Source: Nostoc sp. XA010 (GTDB lineage: Bacteria > Cyanobacteriota > Cyanobacteriia > Cyanobacteriales > Nostocaceae). From it: a stretch of 46,417 nucleotides of DNA. Below, piece after piece: positions 31,027 to 39,704 of this stretch. A program made the position numbers and the translations under genes. Under the pieces are notes generated by a model. The model ran no database searches and was not told the origin of the DNA. It worked only from the letters and a program-made list of their open reading frames with translations. Location: NCBI RefSeq assembly GCF_020829625.1, contig NZ_JAIVFX010000036.1, forward strand, positions 7,373 through 53,789, written 5' to 3'. Position 1 is the stretch's first letter. Each line of letters opens with the position of its first letter.

Positions 31027-32067
31027 ATGTTATCAGACCCAATTATTGCTACCTTAGAAAAAATTGTTTCTCTGCATGACGGAATAGCAGAACCTGCTGG
31101 TGAACACATTTTAAATGTGTTGTTGAGTGAAAATATAGCATCGCTGCTTTCGCTCCCAGAAGAAGTTACTTTTACTACTATTGCTGATGTACCCCAAAGT
31201 GTTTTTGTCACCTATCATTCAGAAGTATTAAATAAGCTATCTGAACTATTAGCTGTTAAAGGACTTATTAGTGCGTTGAGTGTTAAATTCGATGGACATC
31301 TGAAAAACACAGGCTTTGAGAAAATTTTATTGGAGAGACTCGTCCCTCAAAATGGCTTAATTCGTTTTTTAGATGCTAAACCAGAAATTACTCGTTACAT
31401 CTTGTGTAATGTCGCTTACACAGCGAATGCTTCCGAAAAAAGGATTGGTTTAGTTTCGTTCATTATCAATGAAATAACAGGAGTAACACCAGTAGAAATT
31501 GGTGATGCTTTGTTTTGGGAGTCTGACCTAATGACTGTGGAGCATCAAGAGACACCGTTGGCGATCCCAATTGAAGAGTTGTTGAGGTTAATCGAACATC
31601 AAAGTGCAATATTGATTGGAAAATCTCTAGATAATTGGCAGGCTAAATTAACAAGAGCAAGAGCTAGGGATGAAGAAAGGCTCACTTGTTATTACAACAC
31701 GATTAGCGACTCGATCCGCAACAAGATTGAGTTAAAAAAATTGATTGGTGATGAACTAGATAAAGAACTAGCACGAATTGAAGCCACTAATAGAGAGTTA
31801 GAGAGAAAATTGTTGGACATCCAAGAGCGTTATGCAATGAGTGTAGAAGCTTCGTTGCACAGTGCAATGATTATCCATCTACCTACGGTACATATTCAGT
31901 GTGAGTTGCAACGAAAGAAAGTAAAACGGACTGTAACAGCAGTTTGGAATCCGTTCACTAAAATTCTTGAGCCGCTTCGCTGTGAATTATCAGGAGAACC
32001 TGTTTACAATTTCTATCTAGATGACAAGTCCGCCAAAATTATCTCACCGACAGTTTGGAGAAAGTAA
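31027..32067 (+). CDS. Unknown partner of the SNF2 helicase (346 aa)
   Basis: A mostly helical N-terminal half is followed by a coiled coil (about 230-285, with 'DKELARIEATNRELERKLLD') and a beta-rich end with two cysteines ('VHIQCELQRKKVKRTVTAVW', 'EPLRCELSGEPVYNFYL'). The end looks like a degenerate zinc-ribbon. The coiled coil plus C-terminal small domain suggests a DNA- or protein-contact subunit of the helicase operon. No known family was recognised. Confidence 0.7.
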   Translation: MLSDPIIATLEKIVSLHDGIAEPAGEHILNVLLSENIASLLSLPEEVTFTTIADVPQSVFVTYHSEVLNKLSELLAVKGLISALSVKFDGHLKNTGFEKILLERLVPQNGLIRFLDAKPEITRYILCNVAYTANASEKRIGLVSFIINEITGVTPVEIGDALFWESDLMTVEHQETPLAIPIEELLRLIEHQSAILIGKSLDNWQAKLTRARARDEERLTCYYNTISDSIRNKIELKKLIGDELDKELARIEATNRELERKLLDIQERYAMSVEASLHSAMIIHLPTVHIQCELQRKKVKRTVTAVWNPFTKILEPLRCELSGEPVYNFYLDDKSAKIISPTVWRK

Positions 32068-32158
32068 TTGGTGAGATTGACGCTACAAGGTGTTGACCGG
32101 GAGCAAGAATCAACTAGGGGTTGAAACTTTGTCGCTTTTAAGCTACAGTTTATAATCT

Positions 32159-32521
32159 ATGGCTGATATCGTTCGTCAAAAAACACTGCTAGTCTATGCT
32201 ACAGAAGACGGCAAGGAGCCGTACACCGAATGGCTCTTAAGCTTGAAGGACTATGTGATCCGTTCCAGGATAATCCGACGGATAGAGCGACTCAAGCAAG
32301 GCAATTACGGGGATTGCAAGCCAGTTGGAGATGGCGTGTTTGAACTGAGGTTTTTCTTTGGCAGTGGCTACCGCGTTTACTTTGGAGAATCCGCGAACGA
32401 TCTAGTAATTCTTCTATGTGGTGGCGACAAGGACAGCCAGGACAGGGACATACAAAAGGCTAAAGGATATTGGCAGGCTTATCAGGAGGAACAGGATGAG
32501 CAAGAAACTGAGAAACCATGA
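32159..32521 (+). CDS. higB: HigB/RelE-type toxin
   Basis: This 120-residue protein has the look of the phage-derived Gp49-like / addiction-module killer family of RelE-fold toxins: 'PYTEWLLSLKDYVIRSRIIR', 'RIERLKQGNYGDCKPVGDGV', 'ELRFFFGSGYRVYF' and 'VILLCGGDKDSQDRDI'. Members cut mRNA at the ribosome. The antitoxin gene overlaps its last 26 bp, the toxin-first order typical of HigBA. Base composition is higher in GC than the neighbours, suggesting recent transfer. Confidence 0.88.
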   Translation: MADIVRQKTLLVYATEDGKEPYTEWLLSLKDYVIRSRIIRRIERLKQGNYGDCKPVGDGVFELRFFFGSGYRVYFGESANDLVILLCGGDKDSQDRDIQKAKGYWQAYQEEQDEQETEKP

Positions 32522-32807
32522 CGAGGTTGTGTTCGAGCAGATGCTGAACCCAGAAATGGCTTCAGCGTACCTGGACGTTGCCCTTGAAGAGTACGAGCAG
32601 GATGGCGATATTGCGTTTTTTCTGGAAGCGCTGCGGAACGTGGTGGAAGCACGGGAGGGGATGACGCGCCTTGCGGAAAAAACGGGTTTGAACCGCCAGA
32701 ATCTTTACCGAGTCTTGTCGCCAGAAGGCAACCCAGAACTGCGAACCATCAGCCTTATTCTGCATCATCTCGGCTATCGCCTGAGTGTGCAACCAATTCA
32801 AAGCTGA
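32496..32807 (+). CDS. higA: HigA-type helix-turn-helix antitoxin
   Basis: From ATG 32496, preceded by AGGAGG, the protein has 103 residues. The helix-turn-helix is 'GMTRLAEKTGLNRQNLYRVL' followed by 'SPEGNPELRTISLILHHLGY', typical of addiction-module antidote proteins. It should neutralise the toxin encoded upstream and repress the operon promoter. The overlap with the toxin gene couples their translation. Confidence 0.88.
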   Translation: MSKKLRNHDEVVFEQMLNPEMASAYLDVALEEYEQDGDIAFFLEALRNVVEAREGMTRLAEKTGLNRQNLYRVLSPEGNPELRTISLILHHLGYRLSVQPIQS

Positions 32808-32811
32808 AAAT

Positions 32812-32940
32812 TTAAAACGGCTCAGACCATCGCTTAACTAAAACCTCCCCAGAACTTCTATCAGGGCTAACGTGCAGATATTTACTCGTGGTATCCAAAC
32901 TTGTATGCCCCAAAGTGGGGTTCAGCCGGCATATTTGCAA
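32812..32940 (-). pseudogene. C-terminal remnant of a tyrosine recombinase
   Basis: The minus strand reads 'LNPTLGHTSLDTTSKYLHVS' then 'PDRSSGEVLVKRW' and stops at TAA 32812-32814. The H-x-S-L-D-T-T-x-x-Y block is the last catalytic box of Xer-type integrases. The Arg and H-x-x-R boxes are missing, so only the tail of an integrase remains. Confidence 0.8.
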
Positions 32941-33003
32941 GTGCGATTCGTTGTAAACTTTTGTAAAGTTAAGAAAGCAAAACCTCAGTTAAATCAACCA
33001 CAG

Positions 33004-33348
33004 TCAAGAATTAATGGTTGCTAAAAGTTCTTCTTTTCTTTTTTCTAATTCAGATATTTTTCGGTTCAAACTTCGGATTTCTGTATTGATTTTAGATAAT
33101 TCAGCTTTGCACTTTTGAGTTTTTAGATAATCCGACCCATATTTTTCAATCACAAAATTTTCTACCTCATTCCTTAAGAGTTTAAAGCAGGGATTTCCAT
33201 ATAAAGTATTGTGCCGATATTGCAATTTTCCTGATTTGATAGCCTCAAGAATTTCTGCTAGATCAAGGTTAAATTCTTTTTGGGCTGTTTTATCGCTCAG
33301 AGTAGCTCCCTTTTGCCCCCAAGGGGAATTGTCTTCTTCATGATTCAT
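33004..33348 (-). CDS. Excisionase-like small protein with coiled coil (114 aa)
   Basis: The N-terminal part ('LDLAEILEAIKSGKL', then 'YGNPCFKLLRNEVENFVIEK') resembles the MerR/excisionase winged-helix pattern. The C-terminal 40 residues form a leucine/lysine/glutamate coiled coil ('LNRKISELEKRKEELLATI'). A near-identical N-terminal half occurs at the left window edge beside a recombinase gene, and here too recombinase pieces are adjacent. A directionality factor is a reasonable guess. Confidence 0.7.
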   Translation of the reverse strand: MNHEEDNSPWGQKGATLSDKTAQKEFNLDLAEILEAIKSGKLQYRHNTLYGNPCFKLLRNEVENFVIEKYGSDYLKTQKCKAELSKINTEIRSLNRKISELEKRKEELLATINS

Positions 33349-33415
33349 ATAGGACTTAGTTTAAAGAACATTGAACGAGATGCTCCCATGAGAACAGGTA
33401 CTAAGTGTATTAAAA
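33223..33415. repeat. Direct repeat, copy 2 of 193 bp (copy 1 at 1-193)
   Basis: Gap-free partner of positions 1-193 at constant offset 33222, about four mismatches. It spans the 5' part of the excisionase-like gene and its upstream DNA. The two loci separate immediately after the shared AAGTGTATTAAAA. Confidence 0.9.
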
Positions 33416-33417
33416 GA

Positions 33418-33479
33418 TCTATGTAGCACAACGGTATCCTAGCATTCCGTTTAAGAGATAAATCCACGCGAACAGTATG
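33418..33479 (-). pseudogene. Second, much reduced recombinase remnant
   Basis: The minus strand encodes 'HTVRVDLSLKRNARIPLCYI', which matches residues 137-157 of the recombinase at 268-837 (HSFR...AGIPLRHI) with one codon missing. At DNA level 33420-33445 matches 367-392 at about 22 of 26 bases. The preserved order (excisionase-like gene, then recombinase) shows that the whole pair was duplicated. Confidence 0.65.
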
Positions 33480-33543
33480 TATCAGCCTTGTCCCTTTGTT
33501 GCTAAATTGAGCGTATGTCTGCTCAACCTCAAGGAGCAAAACC

Positions 33544-34248
33544 ATGCCATTTGACATCAATCAACTCAATAATCTCGACTACGACGAAGCTGAACCCCTT
33601 CTTGCCGACTACATAGATGGTGTAGTCGAGCAGTTCGCCAAGTCTCCTGAAGGAGAAGCTTATGCCCAAGAACACCCTGAGTTCGGTGGATGGATTGCCA
33701 CTTTCACAGAAATGTCCTACATCTACGAAGGATTCACCCTGCCCAAGATGACTAAGGCAGACGCACAAATCGTTATGGAACATATTCTTCCGCGCAAGCT
33801 CACGCTGATGCACAGAGAGGAAGCAGAGGATGCCATTTCAGAACTGGTCGCCTTTTGGAACTTCTTGAAGCGGGAGTATAACTTTCGTAGTGCCGGGGCA
33901 ATCGCAACCTATCTTGCCAAAATCGAAGGCAAGTTCACAGACTGGATGTTTGATCCAGCGAAAGGGGGTATGGCAAAAAGTTTTATTACGAGTGGGATGC
34001 AAGCCGGGTTTGACATGACGAGCGAAGAAGGGATAGCAGCCTTTCAAAAAGCTTATAACCAGCAAATCCTAAGAGAAGAACCAAACAACTCTTTTCTTCA
34101 GCAATTAGGCAGTCTGTTCACCGGCTCAGAAAGAGAAGCACAGTTTCCTGTGTCTAGCTCCAAATCCTCTAAAGAAAAACCGAAGACCAACACAAAAGGA
34201 TTTGATTCACAGAATTTAGGCAAGAAATCTAAGGGCAAGAAAAGGTAA
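33544..34248 (+). CDS. Conserved hypothetical protein (234 aa)
   Basis: AAGGAG lies eight bases before ATG 33544. The N-terminal 180 residues are acidic and helical ('EAEDAISELVAFWNFLKREY' and 'SAGAIATYLAKIEGKFTDWM'); the last 50 residues are Lys/Ser-rich and probably disordered, ending GKKSKGKKR. No catalytic motif is visible. The basic tail may contact nucleic acid. It is flanked by recombinase remnants and an intact recombinase. Confidence 0.75.
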   Translation: MPFDINQLNNLDYDEAEPLLADYIDGVVEQFAKSPEGEAYAQEHPEFGGWIATFTEMSYIYEGFTLPKMTKADAQIVMEHILPRKLTLMHREEAEDAISELVAFWNFLKREYNFRSAGAIATYLAKIEGKFTDWMFDPAKGGMAKSFITSGMQAGFDMTSEEGIAAFQKAYNQQILREEPNNSFLQQLGSLFTGSEREAQFPVSSSKSSKEKPKTNTKGFDSQNLGKKSKGKKR

Positions 34249-34296
34249 TTAATCTGAAGTTAACACCATACTTTCAACCTCATCTTTAGGTCTTTT

Positions 34297-35289
34297 CTAG
34301 ATAAGTTCTGATATTGAGTCACTCATCTGCTTTTGCAAACGCTGACGGTTATCGTCGTACTTCAAAACCGTCTGCACTTGGGCGTGTCTGCTGAAACGCT
34401 GGGTAGCGCGGTAGTTGCCATTATTGAGATCCAATACTGTAGTAATCGCACTGTGGCGGACACGATGCGGTGACATCTTCTTAGTAATTCCGGCTTGCAA
34501 GCATAGCCCATCTACCAATCGCCTGATTGCCTCCCCAGTTAATCTCGCTCCATTCTTGTGGTAAGCCAAGACGGTGAAAAGCGGTTCATTACTACGTTTC
34601 TTCTTACTTGCTTTTATCCAACCGGAGATTGCATCGGCGGTTTTGTCCGATAGGTCAATAACTTCCTTCTGGCTACCCTTGCCTTTACCCAGGATTTCAA
34701 GCGTTTTCTCTTTGGCGTTAAAGTCACGCACATTTAGATTGACTATCTCCTGACGACGCAAGGCATTATCCCAGAGTAACCGCATAATGGCATAATCGCG
34801 CTTGCCCTTAAGGGTACTGCGGTCAACCAACGCTATAACTAAAGCATAGTCCTCGGCTGGAATGCCCATTGTGTCACGGTAGGTTTCGACCTTTTCACCT
34901 TTGACATCATCCAGGGAGAAATTGCAGACCCCCAGCCGTCGCCCCATCTCAACCATTGACTTGATAGCACTAAGGCGACGATTCACCGTAGCTTCAGCCA
35001 GTTTTTTCTTAATCAGGTGAGCTTTGTACTTGAGAACCACAGCTACGGCGTGACGTTGTTCCAGGTGAAGAAACTCTAGAACTAAGTCCCGGCTGGGTTC
35101 TTTCTTAACAACGAACAGAAAAAAATCTTTCAGGTCTTTTTGGTACTCGCGCTTGGTGTTGAGCGATCGCTTATCACCAATCAATTGCTGGATAACGTCG
35201 GGGTCATTTTCTAGAGAAAAGTCTTCTCCGATCGCCAAGGAGAGTGAGTTTTCCAGAACACTAAGATTTTCCGGGTGAATGGGGGTCAT
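34297..35289 (-). CDS. Xer-type tyrosine recombinase
   Basis: This full-length 330-residue integrase has an N-terminal core-binding domain (about 40-125) and a catalytic domain with Arg178 in 'DNALRRQEIVNL', Lys in 'LGKGKGSQKEV' (about 201-203), His275 and Arg278 in 'SPHRVRHSA', His302 in 'RFSRHAQVQTVLKYDDN' and nucleophile Tyr311. The usual G-H of box III is R-H here. It could resolve plasmid multimers or excise a genomic island. It is transcribed towards the hypothetical gene at 33544, and a non-coding stretch of about 760 bp lies upstream. Confidence 0.9.
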   Translation of the reverse strand: MTPIHPENLSVLENSLSLAIGEDFSLENDPDVIQQLIGDKRSLNTKREYQKDLKDFFLFVVKKEPSRDLVLEFLHLEQRHAVAVVLKYKAHLIKKKLAEATVNRRLSAIKSMVEMGRRLGVCNFSLDDVKGEKVETYRDTMGIPAEDYALVIALVDRSTLKGKRDYAIMRLLWDNALRRQEIVNLNVRDFNAKEKTLEILGKGKGSQKEVIDLSDKTADAISGWIKASKKKRSNEPLFTVLAYHKNGARLTGEAIRRLVDGLCLQAGITKKMSPHRVRHSAITTVLDLNNGNYRATQRFSRHAQVQTVLKYDDNRQRLQKQMSDSISELI

Positions 35290-35713
35290 GGGTTTGTCAG
35301 CAGACCTTAAGGGAGAGCAGCATCGGTTTAATGTTCGATCTACATCTTAGTTGTAAAAGGTGTGTTTATTACTCTAAGTGGTGTGAAAATTGCTATTGTC
35401 GCACTATTTGTCAAAGCAGCTGTGGGTGGGGTTGGGGAGTTATTGTCAGCTGATTGACAGTTATTGAAGGCGATGAAGAGAAATTAAATTAGATGAAAGT
35501 GTAAGGGCTGACGATTTGACTAAGTAATAATGCTGTATGAATCTGGATATTGTTGTTTTGCCCTAAGCGAAATCAGGAGAGTCCCGTCTAGGGGGTGAAG
35601 CGATGCCACCGTAGATGGGCGGTTACGCCATCGCTCTTTGTGGAGCATTGATATCACGATTGATATCATTCCTTCCCGGATAAGGAAAATGTCACCGCAC
35701 AGGGTAAGGCTAA
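35290..35713. other. Gene-poor stretch with short repeats
   Basis: No convincing gene lies here. Visible structure: inverted arms AGCGATG (35599-35605) / CATCGCT (35629-35635), and tandem 10-mers ATTGATATCA at 35647-35656 and 35659-35668. It may hold the recombinase promoter or a recombination site. Confidence 0.5.
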
Positions 35714-35881
35714 AGGCTCCCGAAGGCGGCGCTTGATGTCACTGATGGGAATATCCGAAAGGTGCAGAAATTGAGCCTAAATGCTGACCCGCGCACGTTG
35801 ATGATTTCTGATGACAATCGGAATAAAGACCTGTGGGAGATGTCGGAGTTATTAACGGGTATGCTCAATAAGGATAAATAA
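35714..35881 (+). pseudogene. C-terminal gene remnant of unknown family
   Basis: After an in-frame stop the plus strand is open and reads 'LDVTDGNIRKVQKLSLNADP' then 'RTLMISDDNRNKDLWEMSEL' before TAA 35879-35881. The composition is that of real protein, but there is no start or upstream domain. The parent gene was not recognised. Confidence 0.45.
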
Positions 35882-36052
35882 AAATTCATAATATTATTGA
35901 ATAACTGGTAATTAAATCTGTTTGATAAGATATTTTTACGGAACTTGTCAAGTTACCTATAAACCGTTTCTCAGTCTAGATAATTCTCAAGGTTAGTAGG
36001 ATGAAATCAGATGCATTAGAGCTAATCTGTAACGAAAAGGAAAAATTGAATA

Positions 36053-36310
36053 ATGGATGAAGAATTTTTTGAATTAGAAAAAAAAGCTTCTTTGATTGGG
36101 GCATCCCTTCGGCAAGTGGATATTGAAGCGGGCGGGGCCGATATTTACTGGCTAATTATGCCTGATGGCGAAAAAATCGTATGTACTGAGCTTTCCCAAG
36201 TATCCTATAATCTTTCGCACTGGCAATGTGACAAAAAAGGAAATTTTGTAATGAAGAAAAATTTTGATTGGATAAAAGACCCTGAGCGTCGCAAACAAGC
36301 TGAATCATAA
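36053..36310 (+). CDS. Small hypothetical protein (85 aa)
   Basis: AAAAGGAAAAA precedes the ATG. The product is acidic at the N-terminus with a beta-rich middle ('GGADIYWLIMPDGEKIVCTE') and a charged C-terminus. No family recognised. It begins a run of small plus-strand genes with no obvious common role. Confidence 0.6.
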   Translation: MDEEFFELEKKASLIGASLRQVDIEAGGADIYWLIMPDGEKIVCTELSQVSYNLSHWQCDKKGNFVMKKNFDWIKDPERRKQAES

Positions 36311-36347
36311 AATTATCCCCCAAACTAGATACGGGGTAAAAACTTGC

Positions 36348-36455
36348 ATGACTTGCCCTGATAATCATTATGCTGTATATCCTTTTATCGCACCTCCAGG
36401 TGAGGAGGAACCAAAGAAAATATTGCCCAAAAAAATCAAATATTTAAACAAATGA
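36348..36455 (+). CDS. Very small hypothetical protein (35 aa)
   Basis: ORF from ATG 36348 reading 'MTCPDNHYAVYPFIAPPGEE' with a lysine-rich end. Its stop overlaps the ATG of the next short ORF as ATGA, which supports translation. Function unknown. Confidence 0.35.
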   Translation: MTCPDNHYAVYPFIAPPGEEEPKKILPKKIKYLNK

Positions 36456-36609
36456 AACGCGAACGCACCCAGCACCAACAAAAGACCTGTTAAGAAGATT
36501 AAAGAAGAGATTATCGTTGCGTCAAAGAGCAACACAAGCTGATGTGGCAATCAATACGGTTCGCAAAGTGAAAGCACTATTGGAGAAGAAATATGCTTGT
36601 CATGAATAA
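36452..36609 (+). pseudogene. Small helix-turn-helix gene with frameshift
   Basis: ATG 36452 starts 'MKRERTQHQQK' and stops at codon 14. In another frame the sequence continues at once as 'DLLRRLKKRLSLRQRATQAD' and 'VAINTVRKVKALLEKK', a helix-turn-helix pattern, ending at TAA 36607-36609. A single-base change near 36480-36490 would restore one gene of about 52 residues. It is a recent frameshift, a sequencing error, or programmed slippage. Confidence 0.45.
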
Positions 36610-37006
36610 TGATTTTATTGACCAGCTACGTGCGGAATTACATGTTTGGGATAATTCTCCAACGGAGTGTGATGGGCATAGTAAAGTTCTCTCTACTCTT
36701 TTATTTAATAAGGGTATTGAACATATAATTTGGTGCGGTTCATTCCAATGGATTGGGCATGGTCAAGTGTCACCGCATTATTGGATTGAGTTGCCGAGTG
36801 GGAACCTAACAATTGATTATCGAGCCAGAATGTGGTGTCGTGTTATGGAAAATCCACAATTAGTTGATGTAGAAGTTCCGCACAGTATATTTAATCCAAA
36901 AAATTGGAATCAGGTTGAATACACCAAGATACAAAAACTTATTCCAGAAGAATTCGGCGTACCTCTAGAAGACTGGTTGTTTAAAATCTTAACTGTATCT
37001 ATTTAA
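36593..37006 (+). CDS. Transglutaminase-like fold protein (tentative, 137 aa)
   Basis: ATG 36593 follows GGAGAAG. The sequence shows Cys26 in 'TECDGHSKVLSTLL', then 'GIEHIIWCGSFQW', 'SPHYWIELPSGNLTIDYRAR': a Cys, His, Asp order with H-x-W-I-E-L and I-D spacing like transglutaminase/cysteine-peptidase folds. Substrate unknown. It overlaps the end of the preceding HTH frame, suggesting a coupled pair. Confidence 0.6.
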   Translation: MLVMNNDFIDQLRAELHVWDNSPTECDGHSKVLSTLLFNKGIEHIIWCGSFQWIGHGQVSPHYWIELPSGNLTIDYRARMWCRVMENPQLVDVEVPHSIFNPKNWNQVEYTKIQKLIPEEFGVPLEDWLFKILTVSI

Positions 37007-37215
37007 GGGCTTTGGATGGTGATGCTTGATATTTAAACTAAATTGTTTAGTTTGCGCTTGGTGACAGCTTCGCCAGCGACCTACAATACTAAAAGAAGCT
37101 TGGCTATTAGGTTGAACCAGAGAAAGAGCTGCTGTGTGGCGGCTGGTATCTTTTTTCAAGGCTTGCGCCTAAGCTGTCATATCAAAACCAAAAGATTATT
37201 TAATCGTTGTCAATC

Positions 37216-37530
37216 ATGCGTTATTACAAACTCGTAGGACATACACCTGTTGCTGTTAATTCATTGTCAGAATGGCAAGATTATTTACACTCAGCACAAG
37301 ATTCAGCAAAACATCTAGTTGCCGAGACTACAGTTGGCTCTTCCAAAATTTCAACTACTTTTTCTGGGTTTGATCTAACTTTTGGAGACCCCCCCTTACT
37401 TTTTGAAACAATGGTTTTGGGCGGGCCTCATCATGGAAGAATGCAGCGTTATTCTACTTGGTCAGAAGCACGCTTCGGTCATGATGATACGGTTATACAA
37501 GTGATGACTACCTCGCCACCGAGTGAATAG
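37216..37530 (+). CDS. Conserved hypothetical protein, phage-type (104 aa)
   Basis: The C-terminal half 'LFETMVLGGPHHGRMQRYST' followed by 'WSEARFGHD' is a pattern common in small phage-encoded hypotheticals (F-E-T-M-V-F-G-G-P...R-Y-S-T-W-x-E-A-x-x-G-H). The N-terminal half ('YYKLVGHTPVAVNSLSEWQD') is also typical. Function unknown. The ATG at 37216 is preferred over an in-frame TTG at 37207. Confidence 0.65.
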   Translation: MRYYKLVGHTPVAVNSLSEWQDYLHSAQDSAKHLVAETTVGSSKISTTFSGFDLTFGDPPLLFETMVLGGPHHGRMQRYSTWSEARFGHDDTVIQVMTTSPPSE

Positions 37531-37792
37531 TGATGAACCGGAGGGAGTTGAAAGTATTATTTAATATAAGTGGTTTCGCGGTTACGTAAAAAGGGGGCGG
37601 TAGTCAGTGGCTCTTAAGGCGATTGATGCCTTTATCAGGGAACTTCATTGATACATTACTTTTAGTAGAGACAAAAAATAAGGGAATTTTCTTGACCTTT
37701 GATATTCTTGATTAACCTAGTATCGTTGATTTCAATAACTTTACAACCACAATTTGAGTTTTATAGGTGCTGAGGTAGCAGAGAATTAAATT

Positions 37793-38236
37793 ATGTTGAT
37801 CGAGTTCAATCCACTAGCAACAAGACTGGAAGATTACGCCGTGATTGCAAGGAATGCAAAAATTCGCATCAAAGCCAGAAAGCGAATCGGTACGCGCGAT
37901 GATGATGGTACAGCAATTATCGAAGAATGGTGGGCAGAGACTGATTTACTTGCATATCTTCCAGCATGGGATCTAGAGGACATCCAAAAGGGGCGTGATT
38001 ATGCGGTGATTACTCCACAGGCAGACTTCTACCCTTCATGGTGGTATCAACCTTGGGAATGGCGAAAAAATCAGCGTCAATTGCTGACCCGCGCTAGAAG
38101 TTATGCAGATATTTACCCTGATGATTATCGACAGCTTTTAGCTGAATGCAACAGAATACGAGAGAAAATCGGAAAAGAATTCTTGATTAGTAGGCATGGG
38201 CTTGCCTGGGGATGGAAAGATTTTAAGATTGTTTAA
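37793..38236 (+). CDS. Hypothetical protein (147 aa)
   Basis: A soluble protein rich in Trp ('IIEEWWAETDLLAYLPAWDL', 'FYPSWWYQPWEWRKNQ') with a helical C-terminus. No recognised domain. The 260 bp upstream (37531-37792) hold no gene I can support; a promoter is likely there because of AT-rich stretches. Confidence 0.6.
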   Translation: MLIEFNPLATRLEDYAVIARNAKIRIKARKRIGTRDDDGTAIIEEWWAETDLLAYLPAWDLEDIQKGRDYAVITPQADFYPSWWYQPWEWRKNQRQLLTRARSYADIYPDDYRQLLAECNRIREKIGKEFLISRHGLAWGWKDFKIV

Positions 38237-38314
38237 AAATTTCTAGTTGCATTTAATCCTGGCTCAAACAGAGGAAAAGCAGGTTTGAGCGATTAGTATT
38301 GCAGGTCGCTACAA

Positions 38315-38804
38315 TTATCGATAAACAGATATTGGGCTGGCATATTCAAGCAATCGTTCCCATCCCCATACCCATGCAGTTTTTACTCTTATCTCTTTAC
38401 CGTTGCTGAATTTGATAAATTCTCCACCTCCGTCAAAAAATACATCAACAACCAATTGATTCCGCATATCGCGTCCCCACATTTTTTCTGCCGCATTCCA
38501 CCAACGTTGCCCAGGTGAAGAGAACATCTCCCTTTCTAAATATTCATCACGCCATGCTTTCGGCTTCCAATTATCCTGTAGCGCACGAATTAATAAAGCA
38601 TTGGGGAAAATCTCTTTATCGTGTTCGCTCAACCACAGAGCATATTCAATTGCACTCCGCAAGGCATCCTCTAAGTCTAAAGAACAACCTTCAAGAGCAT
38701 CTTGGACTTCGGCAGGGAGCAAAATTTACACCGATAGTTATCAGCGCTGGTTCGTATTTTTTAAATACCTCGTACTCAACCGATTCCTTTTCCCAAAACC
38801 ACAT
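38315..38804 (-). pseudogene. Hypothetical gene apparently split by a frameshift
   Basis: From ATG 38804 the minus strand reads 'MWFWEKESVEYEVFKKYEPA' then 'LITIGVNF' and soon stops (TGA 38691-38693). One frame over, from about 38725, an open frame of 135 residues continues with 'LLPAEVQDALEGCSLDLEDA' and ends at 38315 ('VKTAWVWGWERLLEYA'). The long frame alone has only a TTG start and a stop just upstream. A one-base change in AAATTTT would fuse both into about 163 residues. The long part may still be translated; function unknown. Confidence 0.55.
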
Positions 38805-38898
38805 AGCCCACCCCTAACTATGTTGAACTTCATTTATAGTAGATTAATCATATTCTTGAACTGATAATTAAATTGCAACGCATTTTTAGAATCAGGAA

Positions 38899-39198
38899 AT
38901 GCCCCAAAAATCTCAGTCACGTTATCCAGAAAATTGGTCAGATATCGCTCTTGATGTCAAAGAATCTGTAGGGTGGCGTTGCTCTAAGTGTGGCTTACAG
39001 TGCATTCGTCCCGGTGATAATACGTCCGAACTTTCCCGTTCTCTTAGAATGGCGCTAACATTAACAGTTCATCATAAAAATTTTCTGCCAGAAGATAATC
39101 GTCGAGAAAACTTATATGCCTTATGCACAGCTTGCCACCTGAGTTTTCATACGCGACGCAGGGGAAATGTATCGCCAGGACAATTGTCTTTATTTTGA
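38899..39198 (+). CDS. HNH endonuclease
   Basis: This 99-residue protein has cysteine pairs 'WRCSKCGLQC' (zinc site), then the HNH block: 'LTLTVHHKNFLPEDNRRENL' and 'YALCTACHLSFHTRRRG'. Such small HNH proteins nick or cut DNA and occur as homing, phage or defence nucleases. A broken relative lies at 17717-17968. It stands alone on the plus strand. Confidence 0.88.
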   Translation: MPQKSQSRYPENWSDIALDVKESVGWRCSKCGLQCIRPGDNTSELSRSLRMALTLTVHHKNFLPEDNRRENLYALCTACHLSFHTRRRGNVSPGQLSLF

Positions 39199-39304
39199 GC
39201 CAGCTTCTTATTGAACTAAGGTACTGCAAAAGCGCCACCAGCAGAATGAACTACCTTTATCTCTCATTCCTGGGCGGGAGCAAGTTAAAGTAAATTGAAT
39301 AGTT

Positions 39305-39559
39305 TTATTGAATTCCCATTTCTGCCATCTGGTATTGGAGTTCCCAGGTTAGCCCTTCAAAGTCGGGCATATTTTCCTCTCTATCACGGGAGTAAGCGCT
39401 TGGCTTTACGCCGATGACTGAGGTTTCTGTGCTAACTTCTGCTAAGTGGTTCATTCGGCTGCACATAGGATACGCTTGTGTATCCCCTACTTTTTTGTAG
39501 GTATATTCGCCGTTCGGAAAACTTTAGAAATCGCCGCGATGTAAATCTGAGAATTTCAT
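39305..39559 (-). pseudogene. Broken copy of the 83-aa gene at 40900-41151
   Basis: From ATG 39559 the minus strand matches the intact gene throughout ('MKFSDLHRGDF', stop, 'SFPNGEYTYKKVGDTQAYPM', 'SAYSRDREENMPDFEGLTWE'). A TAA replaces the Cys codon at position 12, and the frame is otherwise conserved to its stop at 39305. Flanking sequence is also duplicated. Confidence 0.88.
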
Positions 39560-39605
39560 GGATTCTAAAAGTCTTACTCTTTTTATTTGGTTGAAAATCA
39601 CTATT

Positions 39606-39634
39606 TTTGCACACGGACATTAAAAGGATAACTT
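39606..39634. repeat. 29-bp exact direct repeat, copy 1 (copy 2 at 41446-41474)
   Basis: The string beginning TTTGCACACGGACATT is identical at 39606-39634 and 41446-41474. With the duplicated genes at 39305 and 40900 it marks the edge of a segmental duplication; copy 1 lacks about 250 bp found in copy 2. Confidence 0.9.
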
Positions 39635-39704
39635 GATATTGGACTGAAAATGGGTCGGCAGATGGTAAGGCGATGATCTTTAAGAATGCTCTGGGATATG
39701 AGTG

